From contig JAQFVV010012530.1 in NCBI GenBank assembly GCA_028023455.1, positions 1,672,001 to 1,736,000 on the forward strand: a DNA stretch of 64,000 bases, read 5' to 3'. The stretch comes from Epiperipatus broadwayi. Taxonomy: Eukaryota; Onychophora; Udeonychophora; Euonychophora; Peripatidae. Shown here piece by piece: positions 21,560 through 33,260 of the stretch (the stretch's first letter is position 1; the number at the start of each line of letters is the position of its first letter). The notes below the pieces were generated by a model. It was not told where the DNA came from. It saw only the letters and a program-made list of their open reading frames with translations, and made no database searches. The position numbers and the translations under genes were made by a program.

Positions 21560-23925
21560 TATATTCATTGTTCTTTGGCTGGTTTAATCAGTTTGTCTAT
21601 CTAATTGGGAGTGTTATAGAAAACTGGCCAATTGGGTATTATTTTCATACAGTTTATAAGTCCTTTGTACTAGTTCCATCTCCTAATCTTTGTTGGATAA
21701 GCAGTTTGTGCTTGTTGATATAGAGGTTGTCCTTTACATATTGGTTTAGTTGGCTATAGGGCTGATTGTTGTTTTAGTAGCAATCATGTGACTGCATATA
21801 TATCTGGATGTGCTATCATGTTCTCTCTCATGTTTAACTGTGCTAGCTTGTTATGGAAGGTGAAGGAATGCCACCTCATTTTGTTGCCCATTATAAATGC
21901 ACATCATGTGCACCAGAATGCATTGAGTATAAATATTGCCTCCCTTATTCTCAGGATTTATTTTCCTTAATATGCACTGAAAATATTTTTACTGATAATC
22001 TTTTTACTGTTTGTATATGCTACACATTATTTTTCTGATCTCTTCTAGTGCTGTGCATTAATAGATTAGGTGTTGTTGTGTTTCTTCTGAACAGTAGCAG
22101 AGTTCACAGAATGGGTCAGTTGCTATGTACATTATTTTGTGATAGAGGAAGTATGTTGTTGGCATGGCATAAAAGTTGATTTTGATGATGAAGTCAAAAA
22201 ACTTGGGCTCTAGTAACCAGTTTTTAAAATTATGGATTAGCTTTTTATTTATTTCTAGCAATGGGGCTGGTTCATTATTGAGTCGCTCTTGGTGTATGAG
22301 GGTGTAAAATATGCTAATAAGTGTATTTGCTTTTATATTGTTCTGGTTGTGTTGATAAATGATTGATGATAGGTATAAATGATGTGAGGGTGGTTTGTCC
22401 ATTGGTGTAACTTGAAGTAGGCATTCTAGTTGTGGGAACTGCCTTAATGTAGCAGTTAACAAATTTGTTAACTTTTGTATATAAAAGATGTCTATATCAT
22501 GTAGACCAAGTCCATTGCTGACAAGTGGTTGACTAAGGATTTTTGTTGAGATTGCAGCCATCTTTCTATGCCATAAGAGTTTGTTGCAGATTGACCTGAT
22601 TTTGGATTTAAATGCCTTTAGAGGATATGGTAGGCAGATAGTATATAATTTTAATGATAATGAGTTGTTTTATCAGTTGCACTTTTGAGTGCATTGAAAG
22701 GTATGTCTTTAATAAAGAGTTAGTGATTCATTGAGCTTCATCTTTTAGTTTGTTTGGTCTTCAATATCTCATACCTGTGGCCCTCATGTGAAATGGGAAG
22801 CCAAGAAAAGCACTTGGTTTAGCTTGATATGCATTTCTACGTAGTTTACCGGTAAACAATGACCAGGCAATGGTTTTTCTTGCATTAAATTTTAAATTGT
22901 GTGTATTTGTGTAGTCTTGTATAATTTTTTGTAAGTTGGGCAAATGTTTGTTTGAGGGTAGAAAGATGCTTATATTATCCATGAATGCAGTGTATGCAAT
23001 GTGTTGTGAAGTGTTTGGTATTGGGATACCTGTGTATGTTTGCTGAACCTTTTGCAGAAGGGGGTTGATGTATAGTGTGAATAGTAGTAAACTAAGAGGA
23101 GATCCTTAAGAAATTGACTGTGTGGGGGAAAATGATGGAGAATTCCTGCAATTGAGTGTTATGTGGATTTTATGGCTTAAGAGCAGATTTGATCATAAAT
23201 ATAGCTGTTTTTGGTATTGTGATACTTGTATGTCAATCATATCGATTGAGCCAAAGGCTCCTTTGATGTCAAGTTGGACTGATATTGGTGCATATTTTTT
23301 CTTCTCTTATATTGAATTCAGAACTGCCTTGATGATTAGTGCTGCTGATATTGTTGATAAGTTTTTCTTTGCGAATTGCATATTGAAGACTAACAGCATT
23401 ATGTGTGATTCTATTTTTTTCTTTGATGATTTTTTCAATGATTTTAATTGGCAGTGGTTCTATGGATATTGGGTAAAGGTCATTTAAAGGGGGGGGGGCG
23501 TTTTTGTTGAAAGGCACTATTGCAATTGGGTAAATTTCTTCCATGGGTTGAATTTTCTGTGATGAATAATTTGCTAGTTCACAAAGATATTGAACTGTAC
23601 ATCGATTGAGATATATTAAGACAAACTGAGGGATGCCAGAGCTTCCTGGATGGCATGTGTTTGAAATGGTTGCCAGCTTTATCGCAAACTCAGCTGTGTT
23701 GAATGACATTCTTGTTTCTGGTGTTCTAAACAGGTCAGAGGGAAGTTTAAGTGGTTTGTTTGTTTGTTTATAGCTAAAGTATGAGTAGATAGGCAATATC
23801 AAGTTATGTCCCTGCATTTGTGGTTTATTTGCCAGGATAGCCATTGGATGATGTTGGGTGGGTGTCCTAGTTAAAATTTCATGTAGCCTCTGGTCCAGGT
23901 ATGCTGTTGAGTAAGACATATTTTG
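21560..23925 (-). pseudogene. Non-LTR retrotransposon of a different clade, relic
   Basis: Three minus-strand blocks belong to one LINE. 23269-23919: an N-terminal region through RT motifs (HPGSSGIPQFVL corresponds to the PGxDGI block, then YPISIEPLPIKIIEKII, the RPISL...K-E block). 22761-23110: GSPLSLLLFTLYINPLLQ, then AFMDNISIFL, where the catalytic A.DD motif reads MDN. 22058-22561: GLGLHDID and a zinc-finger-like C-x2-C..H segment (FCELCYCSEETQQHL). Coding-like sequence continues to about 21560. The family differs from the RTE elements and I cannot assign the clade. Missing catalytic residues and frameshifts show it is dead. Confidence 0.75.
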
Positions 23926-24065
23926 CTTTTTTTAATTTTTAGGTAGTTTTTTAAAATGTTGCATGTATTGTTGTATGTTCATGTCAGTTTATCTCTTAGT
24001 ATATATTTTATTTTTATAAATATATTTAAAATATTTATCCTGTATTTTTTGTAATTTACATATAT

Positions 24066-24480
24066 TTGTTTGATTGTATGTATAATAAAAGACTGTTAAT
24101 GGACATGCCATTTATATTTAAATTAATATATGGAACTGTATCCTTAGAATATGCATTCACAAGAATTTCAATTAGGATTCCATCTTATAATTCTAGATGT
24201 CATGATTTGTTTCATTTACCTGTATTAAAATATTCCATTAATTCACCATTGCATAGATTGCAATTGGAATATAATAAAAAGTTTTCAGATATTGATATTC
24301 TATCTTTAAACTATAAACAATTTAAGGACAAAATAAAATCAATCTTACATTGACATTAATAACATAAATAGTATTACAAACATATTTGTATGTACTACTT
24401 TGTAATTTATAATACAGATATATACAACTTTGTAAATACTTGTGGCCTTGTTTGAGTGTTTATTTATGAATAAACTGAAT
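24066..24480 (+). pseudogene. LINE 3' end (jockey/CR1-like C-terminus)
   Basis: The open frame 24066-24353 encodes RISIRIPSYNSRCHDLFHLP, then LHRLQLEYNK and FKDKIKSIL. This is the usual C-terminal layout of jockey/CR1-group LINE ORFs (repeat of basic and hydrophobic residues ending F...LK..L). It is followed by a 3' UTR and an AATAAACTGAATTATTATT tail, typical of such LINEs. It is 5'-truncated and oriented opposite to the neighbouring LINE relic. Confidence 0.65.
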
Positions 24481-24690
24481 TATTATTATTATTACTGTTA
24501 CTGCTGCCACTACCACCACTGCCACCACCACCACTGCTGCCGCTGCTACCACCACCACTGCTGCCGCCGCCACCACTACTGCCGCTGATGACATTACTAC
24601 CACTGCCACTGACCTTACCACCATCAGCCCCACCCCCAACCACTACAACTGCTGCTGCTGCTACTTCTACTACTACTACTATTATTATTA
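24481..24690. repeat. Trinucleotide repeat tract seeded by a LINE tail
   Basis: (ATT)n from the LINE tail grades into (ACC), (GCT), (GCC) and (ACT) trinucleotides for about 200 bp, then back into (TAT)n. The open frame through it (Thr/Ala/Pro/Ser-rich) is a repeat artefact. Confidence 0.85.
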
Positions 24691-24906
24691 TATCATCGTT
24701 TGATTATTGCTTTCACCCACTTGGTAGTCTCACTACTTATCTTGATTCCTGGTTTTTGGAGTCATTTGCCTATGCAGGGGTAGTTGGTCACAATATATAA
24801 AGGCTTCACAAATTATATTTATTTTACATAAATGTAATGTAATGAAATAAGAATTTGATAAAGAAATGTAATGTACAATTGATTGCCGAAGTTTTAATAA
24901 TCTAAA

Positions 24907-25160
24907 TCAGGGACCCCAAACTTTTCACCACAATGGGTAAATTGTTCGTTTTAGTACTTTCAGCAGGCCATAATAAAAAATAAGATAAAAAAAGGAAACT
25001 TATTCAGGTAAAAAAAAAGGAGGTAAAATAATTTTAAATTTTATTGAAAGCATAAGATGTTATGAACTAATTATAGGATATTGAGCTTAAATTATTATAT
25101 ATTGCACACATTACAATTTAGCCTTGTGACTCCATTGCAATTGTACGATGCATAAAATAA
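24907..25160. mobile_element. Possible hAT terminal fragment
   Basis: CAGGGACCCCAAACTTTTCA followed by GCAGGCCATAAT resembles the terminal and subterminal parts of a hAT with a CAGGGGTCCCCAA end. No right end was found, so this is a truncated trace. Confidence 0.35.
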
Positions 25161-26200
25161 ATAAAAAAATCATATTTTTATTTGTAGTAGGGGAAGCTGT
25201 AGGATATTCAGTTCAAATCCTACATAACTAAGTCACAAAGCCTCAGGAGGAAAGTGGGAAAAATATTTGTTTCTCTCTATTTAACTTTGTATTAGTGAAG
25301 GAGGACAATATATACTTTGAATGGTTTAATATTTGTACTTAGAAGTTAGAATTTTAAAGCACATATAGTTATCTGTAATCACAAACTCTATAAATCATTT
25401 TTCTAAGTTTCTATTAACTCTTTAAAGTTAATTTATGATTAATAAATTATAATGTTTTTTCTTAATAATGCTTTGATTTTAATACTTTATGATTACTAAT
25501 TTATTCAATGACTCTGATACTAATAGGATATATGTATATGCATGTGTGTCTGTAGAAACACTAAAGCATAAACATTTACAGATATATTAAAGAGTTTTGT
25601 AAAAATAATTTGTATTTTCTGTGTGAAAATTTGTTCTTCTTGTATATTATTTTAAGTCCATTTTTTCTTATTTTATGTGAAAGGGTCAGGAAAGGCTTCA
25701 TGCTAATGTCCAGGTTGAGAAATCACAGATAAGGTCAATGTTGACATAGTGTCAATGTGAGAAATGTGGGGGGATGAAAACAAAGACTCATTAATCAGTT
25801 ATTATAATTACCAAGAGGCCCGGATCATTTTAACTATACCAAATAATAAATTTCGAAGAAATACAGTACAAAGATAAAAAGAAAGGAATGTACCCAACTA
25901 CACTGATAAAGTATAATTTATGGATAATTGGGTGTTCCAATAACAAAATATGTGTGATGTCACCAAAAGGCTAGAACATATATATTGTCTGAAAAATAAG
26001 ACAGTTTTTAGGCAGAACAAAATAAATCCTATTGCCTCTTAGAAGCCATGCATCATTTTTTTTTCTACAAATAATGAAGGCCTAGAAAAGATATTTTGTT
26101 CGAAGGTGCTTTTTGGCTACCTAAAGAACTCTCTTATGCACATCCGGAAGTTAAAATATAAAATATAACAAATAGCAACCTATGGCTAATCCCCAAAGCC
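25161..26200. other. A+T-rich, no gene recognised
   Basis: One B-box-like string, AGTTCAAATCCTAC, lies at about 25210-25223 but has no A box at the right distance. Nothing else was found. Confidence 0.5.
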
Positions 26201-26292
26201 CTATGCTGTTGCTGAATTCAAATAAAAGCACAAAATAAAGATTTATCTATGCTGTTGCTGAATTCAAATACAAGCACAAAGTAAAAGAAAAT
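26201..26292. repeat. Tandem duplication, 46-bp unit x2
   Basis: CTATGCTGTTGCTGAATTC begins both units (26201 and 26247), with only a few differences between them. The minus-strand open frame 26218-26631 runs through it and shows no domain. Confidence 0.85.
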
Positions 26293-26781
26293 GCTGAAAT
26301 TTATATTAAACCAGTCATACCTAGAGCAGAAGAAATAAAAAAACCATTCCAGTGCTAAAATGGTCTCTAATGAAATACAATCTATATCCCGCATCATCAT
26401 CGTCATCACAGTCAAGCAGAAGAATTGCAAGCCCAAGCCGAAAATAGAACTTTCCCAGTAAACCACTGTAATTGATAAATATATCTGTGTTAAATATTGG
26501 TATGTGGCTGAATTCAAATCCTTAACTTTAGACAAGCTGACTTCAAAATGAAGGTCATCAAACTCAATGAAATTGTTTCTACATTGATAATAAAAAAACT
26601 TGGTAATGTCAATTTTAATGTGTTTTCTCAATGACTATTAACAATTTTCCTTTAAATAAATCCAGCTATCTCTTTCTCTCTCTATCTCTCTAGATATTAG
26701 AAATATGAATCAATTATTAAAGTTTTTCAATAATAATGAATTAAGTCAAATAATTTTTTTTACTTTTGGGAAATATATGTA

Positions 26782-27104
26782 TTCAAGCACGAGTGCGTGT
26801 GCGGCGCAACTGTTCCCAAAAGCTATTAATACAACTAGAGAGAGACATGACCTTAAAAAAAAAAAAAATCAAAGAGGCTTTATTCATCTCACGAGACAAC
26901 GATGCCATAAATAGGAAGGACACGTGCTATGCTTTATCAAAAAAATGGAATTAGCATATTTGCATATCATTAAATGTATTAGCAAGCTATGATTATGAAG
27001 GCAAGATCCTTTGAAAGCGCTCAGCTAGTTTATTATTTTATGTTAGCTATTTTGTATTAATAGCTTTTGGGAACAGTTGCGCCGCACACGCACTCGTGCT
27101 TGAA
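26782..27104 (+). mobile_element. PLE-derived element with perfect 53-bp TIRs
   Basis: 26782-26834 and 27052-27104 are exact inverted copies over 53 bases. They are conspicuously G+C-rich for this window (CAAGCACGAGTGCGTGTGCG at the outer end). Between them lies a poly(A) run and a reading frame (26868-26954) matching the C-terminus of Penelope-like element proteins. The flanks do not show a clear TSD. It may be a PLE 3' end bounded by inverted terminal sequence, or a DNA-transposon-like MITE that captured PLE sequence. Confidence 0.75.
26868..26954 (+). pseudogene. PLE GIY-YIG protein C-terminal fragment
   Basis: The frame reads IKEALFIS, then INRK and ALSKKWN before a TAG stop at 26952-26954. 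Penelope-like proteins end with a KEA.HI...INR..G..LS..W segment after the GIY-YIG endonuclease. The same order (KEAWHIS, INRKES, LSKKW) is found in the second PLE relic at 47345-47440, which supports the assignment. Only about 28 codons survive. Confidence 0.65.
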
Positions 27105-28890
27105 ATAATAATGAATATTGACTTTATCGATAATGGATGTAACTTGATTATCATTGCATGTAATAATTTGTATATGTATTTTCTTTTAAATGTTTTATTC
27201 TGTATTAATTCAGGTATTATAAGAAATGTTTATTCATATAATGTCAAGGTTAAAAAAAAAAAATTATTGATAAGGTGAAGTAACATATACACACAGACCT
27301 AGTGATATAAATATGCCTACATGAGTACTTGTTGAGTATAAATGTACAAATCAATAAGGGTAGAAATTTAACATCCTGAGAGATAAATTTTAAGATAGAT
27401 AGTAACCTAGATTAATGGCAATTGAAATAAGTAATTTGAAATCGATTTCTTTAGATATTCTTATTTTTATAACTTAACTAACTTTTCTCTATTTATTTCT
27501 TGATTATTATTTCTAAGATTATAGATATTAAAATGTATGTTACATGCAATATGCGAGAAAGTGCATGTTTCGGGTGTTTATTCCAAAATTAAAATGTTTC
27601 CATGATATGAGATTTCTATTCACCCACTAAATATAAACACACACATGCCACTCTCTATATAACATTAATGATTGAGTTTAAGTTTCATTAAGGGGGAAGG
27701 GGGGAAGACTTTTAGTTATAGTTATTAATTTATTTGTTTATTGATGATTAACCAATAATAAATTTTAATTTGTTTTTATTAAAAGAGGCTTATGTATTTC
27801 TTAGAGTTAATCATTGACTTGTGAGGTTAGTTTGGTCATCATCATCAATGACGGATGTCGATCATTAAAACAGTTTAAATATAGAAATATTTTGGTAAAT
27901 AATTATACATTGATAAAAGATAAGATTTGTGTTGTGAGTTAGGTGTTAAAGCTGTGGCTGTAAGCATTATTATCACCATTTTCATCTTATTATTAACAAA
28001 TAGTCTAAATAAATATAATAAATGGCATTATATAAATAATGGTTCTCACTGTGTTTGTTTATTATTTGTGAGCCATGCAATATAAGAGATAATGACTTAC
28101 CATTGAAGATCACTCAAGATTTAATGAATCGCCATCGATAATCTATAATATTAAATATGAGCTAGTAAAAACTTATAATATTATTAAATATGAACTTGGA
28201 AGAGTTATATGAGAATTTATTTGCACAACTAGAGAATAATAAGGATGTTTTATCCTTAATATAAATGCAAACGATATTGTTATGAAATAGAAAATCCTAC
28301 ACACTGTTATAAATAATGTACCAATTGAGGTTCAAACCAGGTATACCTATAAGTAGATATTTAATATAATATTACCTATGTTTAGATAGCCTACTGGCAC
28401 CCAAATATATAGATACATATGAAAAAAGTGAATAGAAAGTAAAATGATTATTTGCAGAGTGATTTGTCCTATTATAGGGGTATAAAATCGCTTACTTGGT
28501 TATTGGTAATTGATCTAAAACAATTGATCCATTGCTAATGACCGCCCCAATAAGGAGCAGTAAGGAACTGGATTTTGTATAGATACATTCGGTTATAAAT
28601 GATCCAGATATTTTCATTCCATTATAATATTAATGATAACAAACACTCTCATATCTTCATTAGAAATTACTTTAAAACTATTAATGTGAATGGTGAAACT
28701 TCGTGTTTTTAAAATATTATTAAATTGAGGTTCAAGTTTTGAAGTGCTAATTGAAAATAGCAAATTTACTAGCAAATTTCTTCAAATTTGGAAATTGCAC
28801 AAGGTTCAAAAATGTATAGAAATCAATCAAATTTCTTTTGTTATATATGTTTTAAAAGATAATTTACCTGAAGTTCAATAATTCCTATTT
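27105..28890. other. A+T-rich, no gene recognised
   Basis: A B-box-like GAGGTTCAAACC is present near 28328 without a convincing A box. Nothing else is assignable. Confidence 0.5.
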
Positions 28891-28899
28891 GAATTGGAC

Positions 28900-30250
28900 T
28901 TATGACATCTGTCATATCACAGTAAAATGGATTTTGAAACAATCTAATTGTCTTAGTCCATCTAAATCATCAAATGTTTTCTGAAATTGTTCTTTTAAAT
29001 CTAAAATGATTAAATTTGTTAACACAGATGGAAATTCTGCTGCAACTTTTTTACGAAAATTATGACATATGAGAAAAATTACAATCTGTAATTTGGCTTT
29101 CCAAAAGTACCAACTTAGTTCTGAATGCCTTGATTTGAGAAGATATATCATAAACTAAATTATTTTCACCCTGCAACTTTAAATTCAAAGTGTTCATATG
29201 GTTTCACCAAATCTGCAAGGAATGCCAACTTCTAAAGCCATTAGATATTTAATAAAAGTGGCTCTCATAATGGTTTTTCTCAATAAGAAACTTCATTCTT
29301 AAGCTGAAAGAAATGCAAAGGAACTTTGTCATAGCTAAGTCATTAAACTATATGTGAAGTCAACATGTTCAGAATCACATTTCTTGAGAAAAGATTGAAC
29401 TGGTGATGATTAACTGCATGAGAGTGAATGAAATTTACCACAGAAATAACAGGTTTCAAGAAACAACTCATAACTATATGCTTTCCACAAAGTGCTTGTA
29501 TATGGACAGTACAGTGAAAAAACATTGTTTTGATATTCTTACATTCTCATAAACCTTTGTGATTAGTCTAACCAAACCTATTTTTGAGACAAGTTTTTCC
29601 TTAAATGTTTACAATCTAAATTATATTCTATTAGTGTTTTTAAATTTCTATGAAAATCTTCTCTCCTGTTGTAGTATCATGCATACTGTGAAGTGACATT
29701 AATTCCTGTGTGACATTAAGTTTATTATTAACATCACAAAAAATATTAGGAGTTGTAAGGTATTACAAACATCAGTTAAATCATACAAATGAGAGAATAC
29801 TGAGTAAAACATTGTGCTTTGCCTACAATTTGCTGAATAATACTTTTTTTTTTTTAAAAAAAAAAAATTTCCTGGGCATAATTCAGTCATTCTTTGATGA
29901 TAATGGTTTATCTTTTTTAGACAACACATAAGCAACTTTATAGCTTACCAAAGTTAAAGTTTCATTTTCTGAATATGTCTTAGTAAAAAAGTCTTGCTGA
30001 GAATACAGATAATGACTTACTGATTCAACTTTATGTGATTGCTGCATTCCTTTAAATTGCAAAACATTGAAGCATGTTTTGTTTCATAGTAACAGAATAT
30101 ATTGTATTCTTTTAAGATAGCAATACTGTCTTTACAAATCAGACATATAACTTAATCCTTTAATTTTGATTGTATGAAGAAGTATTTTAGGTTCACATCA
30201 TGAAACACATGACATTCTTTTCCCAACTCATCTTAAAACTTAAAAAAAGA
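28900..30250 (-). pseudogene. hAT transposase relic (ZBED5/SCAND3-like)
   Basis: Minus-strand fragments, in coding order: near 29340-29525, HIQALCGKHIVMSCFLKPVI and NFIHSHAVNHHQFN, matching the hAT core block that reads ALCGK...VNFIR...LNHRQF; around 29160-29200, LNLKLQGENNLVYDI and AFRTKL; and 28912-29151, FRKKVAAEFPSVL and LKEQFQKTFDDLDGL. These blocks are those of the ZBED5/SCAND3 lineage of hAT transposases, in the right order and spacing. Many frameshifts are present, and the BED finger and the C-terminal dimerisation region are not visible. I found no terminal repeats. An A+T-rich block with subterminal-like GGCCATAAT near 31440 might be the original end. Confidence 0.72.
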
Positions 30251-31767
30251 ATAAATTTATAAATAATTATGAAATTATTAAAATTATATATTATCTGAAT
30301 AAGTAAATATCTGAATAAGCAAAAACACATCTTTAAACATAAATCTCTGCATTATTACAATGAATACTGCAAGAATTCTTGTAGACAATCAGTTGTAATG
30401 GGTAGCAACAGAGACAAAATGTCTTAAGACTAGCAATGAATCTATAGATTCAATTTAAAAATTAATGTCACAGTACCAAAGCAATCTATAATGCCATAAA
30501 CTGATACCATCAAACAAGGCCAAATAAGAACAAAAAATATGTATATAGTTGTGGTTTAATATTAATAAACTTGTGAATAATAATCCAGCAATGATGAAAA
30601 TCACCAGCAAAAACACATTTTTATATAAAGACTGAATTAAACACATTTACAATCTTCTAAAAAGGAAATGAATTAATTTTGTAAGTAAATATTAAATAAT
30701 ATTCTGATGAGGCAAAAGCAATCAGCAAAATGTTGGTTTTGCTCATCATTTTATGATTTAAACTATTCTGTGATATCATGAAAGAATGTTGATATAAATA
30801 ATCGATCATCTAACTTTATAACTTGATTTAGTGACGCTGAAACAAACATGCAAGTATCAAAAAAAAAAAAAAATTCAACAAACAATTTTTTATATACACA
30901 ATTCAAAAAAAACAAAAAACAATTGTTTCACAAATTGTGAAACTTATTTGATTGAACTGTCTTTTTATTTCTTAACACATAAATAGTAAAAATTGTTTTT
31001 TTTTTATTTAAGCATGTGGTCATTTGTTTTGAAAATAAATTGCTTGATAATAAATAGTTAAACTTGTTTCATTAATTGTCTCTTTGATTTTTTCTATTTG
31101 CTACTTACATATTTGTTTAATTTCTTGCTGTACATAAACTTAGAGGTCATCATTTTTCCAAAATGATTGATTATGTTTGTCAGAAGCTCCTGTACAGACA
31201 TTATTTCCCTAGGTTGCAATATTAGTAAATTATTGCCAGACTAATACATATGTGATATACCATATTAATTTAATATTTAATATCAATAAATTTTCAATAC
31301 AATTTTAATTAATACATTTGAAATCTATCAACACCCCATGCTTTTTGCAGATTTCTATTGGAAAATTAGTTTAATTTGCATATTTTCATATAATTATTTT
31401 GTAGGCTGAATAAAATCATTTTTCAGGCTGAATATGGCATGTAGGCCATAATTGGATCTAAATGATTAAATCTTTTTTTTTTTTTTTTTACCGAAACTAA
31501 AGATGTATTTTTTTTAGCAGTCACCATTATCAGTCATTATGAGATTACTGATTTAAATTTGAACAACTAAATAATATTTTAAAGTTTTGAGCATATAAAA
31601 TTAATTATTAATTATAAATTCATGAAATTATTTTTTTTTTCAAAATAATTTATAATTATAATGCATAATATTTTACAATTATGATTAATCTTTATATTAA
31701 ACATAGCTCAATGTATATATAAACAAAGGAAGTAAATTACTCTCCCCCACACTATGACTTAAAAGCA
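30251..31767. other. A+T-rich, no gene recognised
   Basis: Several poly(T) and poly(A) runs occur. No coding block was found. Confidence 0.55.
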
Positions 31768-31979
31768 CTAAATATTGAACAAAGTATCAAGAATAGAATG
31801 AATCCAAATGAATCCACCTCACATATTCTTGGTATCTCTCATGTTTATAAGCATAACTTTGTCAACAAAATGAATTCACTATTCTTGGGAGCTCTGACAA
31901 AGGTATGCTTATAAACATGAGAGTTACCAAGAATAGATGGATTCATTGGGATTCATTCTATTCTTTATTCAGCATTTAG
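31768..31979. repeat. Foldback (hairpin) element, ~210 bp
   Basis: GAATAGAATGAATCC and CTCATGTTTATAAGCATA in the left arm (31791-31858) are mirrored at 31902-31963 (TATGCTTATAAACATGAG, GGATTCATTCTATTC). Each arm is about 90 bases with few mismatches. There is no coding content. Confidence 0.85.
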
Positions 31980-32219
31980 ATTTTTTGGTACTTAGTATTA
32001 GTCCTGTAACACAGAACATGTATTAAATCTACTGCACATTTTCACATTCATATCAATCCACTGATAATTTTGTAATCTTGTGATCTGACCAAAATAATGT
32101 GTACATAGATCTTGTACATGTTTTTTTTTTTGCAAGATTTACAAAGTTATCAGCAGGTTGAATACATATGTGTAAAGATGTAGCATGTCTAATATGTGCT
32201 CCGTATTGCAGGACTAAAA

Positions 32220-33070
32220 ATATGACTTTCACACAAAAAATAAAAATATCGAGTAGAATTTAAATTTATAATAATAATAAAGATATGAATTTGAGCCAAT
32301 ATAAAAAGAACATTTAAAAAAGATTGATTTGTCATACAGAAATATATACAACTTTCACACAAAAATGTATAAAATTTATAACAATACTAAAGATATTAAT
32401 TTGATCAAAAAACCAATCTTAAAAAGTAAAATGATCTTAATCAGCACTCCGTAATTCAGAACTTTTATAGGCCTTTCAACAATATGATGCAGAATATTAA
32501 TTTCTAACAATACTAAAAATATAAATTTTCACCCAAAAAATTGATCTTAAAAACTATTTTTGTCCAAAATGGAAACTTAAGCTAAAAATCCATCCCAAAT
32601 GGACATTTACTCAACATCATTGTGCATTTTTGACAATACTAAAAATTTGCCTTTGCCATAAAAAATATAAAATATGATGCAAAATATTAATTTTTAACAA
32701 TATTAAAAATATGAATTTCACCAAAATATATGATCTTAAAAAGTAAATTTTTAACAAAAGTAAAAATATTGATTTGCCAAAGTCAATTATGAAATTCACA
32801 AATGTTACTTTAAATTTGGACAAATCAATAACTAAATTACAAAAATTGTCTAAAATATTATCAAAAAACCAAAAAAGAATTCACATATGGTACTTATCAT
32901 GTAATATATCACAGGAATTGTCATGATGAAAAAATCAATTTTTCGATTGTACTTTATTTTAAGTGGATAAACTTTTTTCCCAAAATGGAGACTAAAGGTA
33001 AAATTTTTAATTTTCCCAAAATGCACTCTTACTTAACACTTGATTGTATTTGTGGTTCACACCAAAAATA
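32220..33070. repeat. Degenerate tandem-like repeats
   Basis: At least four diverged units share AACAATACTAAAAATAT followed by a variable stretch and GATCTTAAAAA (near 32380, 32505, 32690 and 32750). They look like an ancient tandem array. The nearby string CAGCACTTTTATAAGCCTT (33093) has a relative at 32456. Confidence 0.6.
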
Positions 33071-33119
33071 ATTATAATCTGTATTTCATAATTCAGCACT
33101 TTTATAAGCCTTCCAACAA

Positions 33120-33260
33120 TCAGAATAAATCCTTGAATCAAAACTATGAATACAAATAAAGTAAAAAATACCTTAAAAATACAATTCACAAAACTAAAGA
33201 TCTTGTCAGAATAAAATCTGGACAATAACTGAGAGTGCAAAATTATCACCAAAAAAACAT
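33120..33260. repeat. Dispersed repeat, member 1
   Basis: AATCCTTGAATCAAAACTAT, GGACAATAACT and GTCAGAATAAAATCTG are shared in similar order with 36580-36690 (AATCCTTGAATGAAAACTAT, GTGGACAATAAC, GTCAGAATGAAATCTG). The family is unidentified. Confidence 0.6.

Noticed and set aside
24588-24800. Thr/Ala/Pro-rich frame as a coding gene
   Set aside because: It is the trinucleotide repeat tract that grew from a LINE tail.
26218-26631. 137-codon minus-strand frame as a membrane protein gene
   Set aside because: It is hydrophobic because of A+T-rich composition, crosses a recent tandem duplication and lacks a domain or splice context.
30700-30720. CTGATGA at 30703, 39507 and 42294 as further hammerheads
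   Set aside because: No GAAA at a suitable distance with pairable helices; the one at 42294 is LINE coding sequence.
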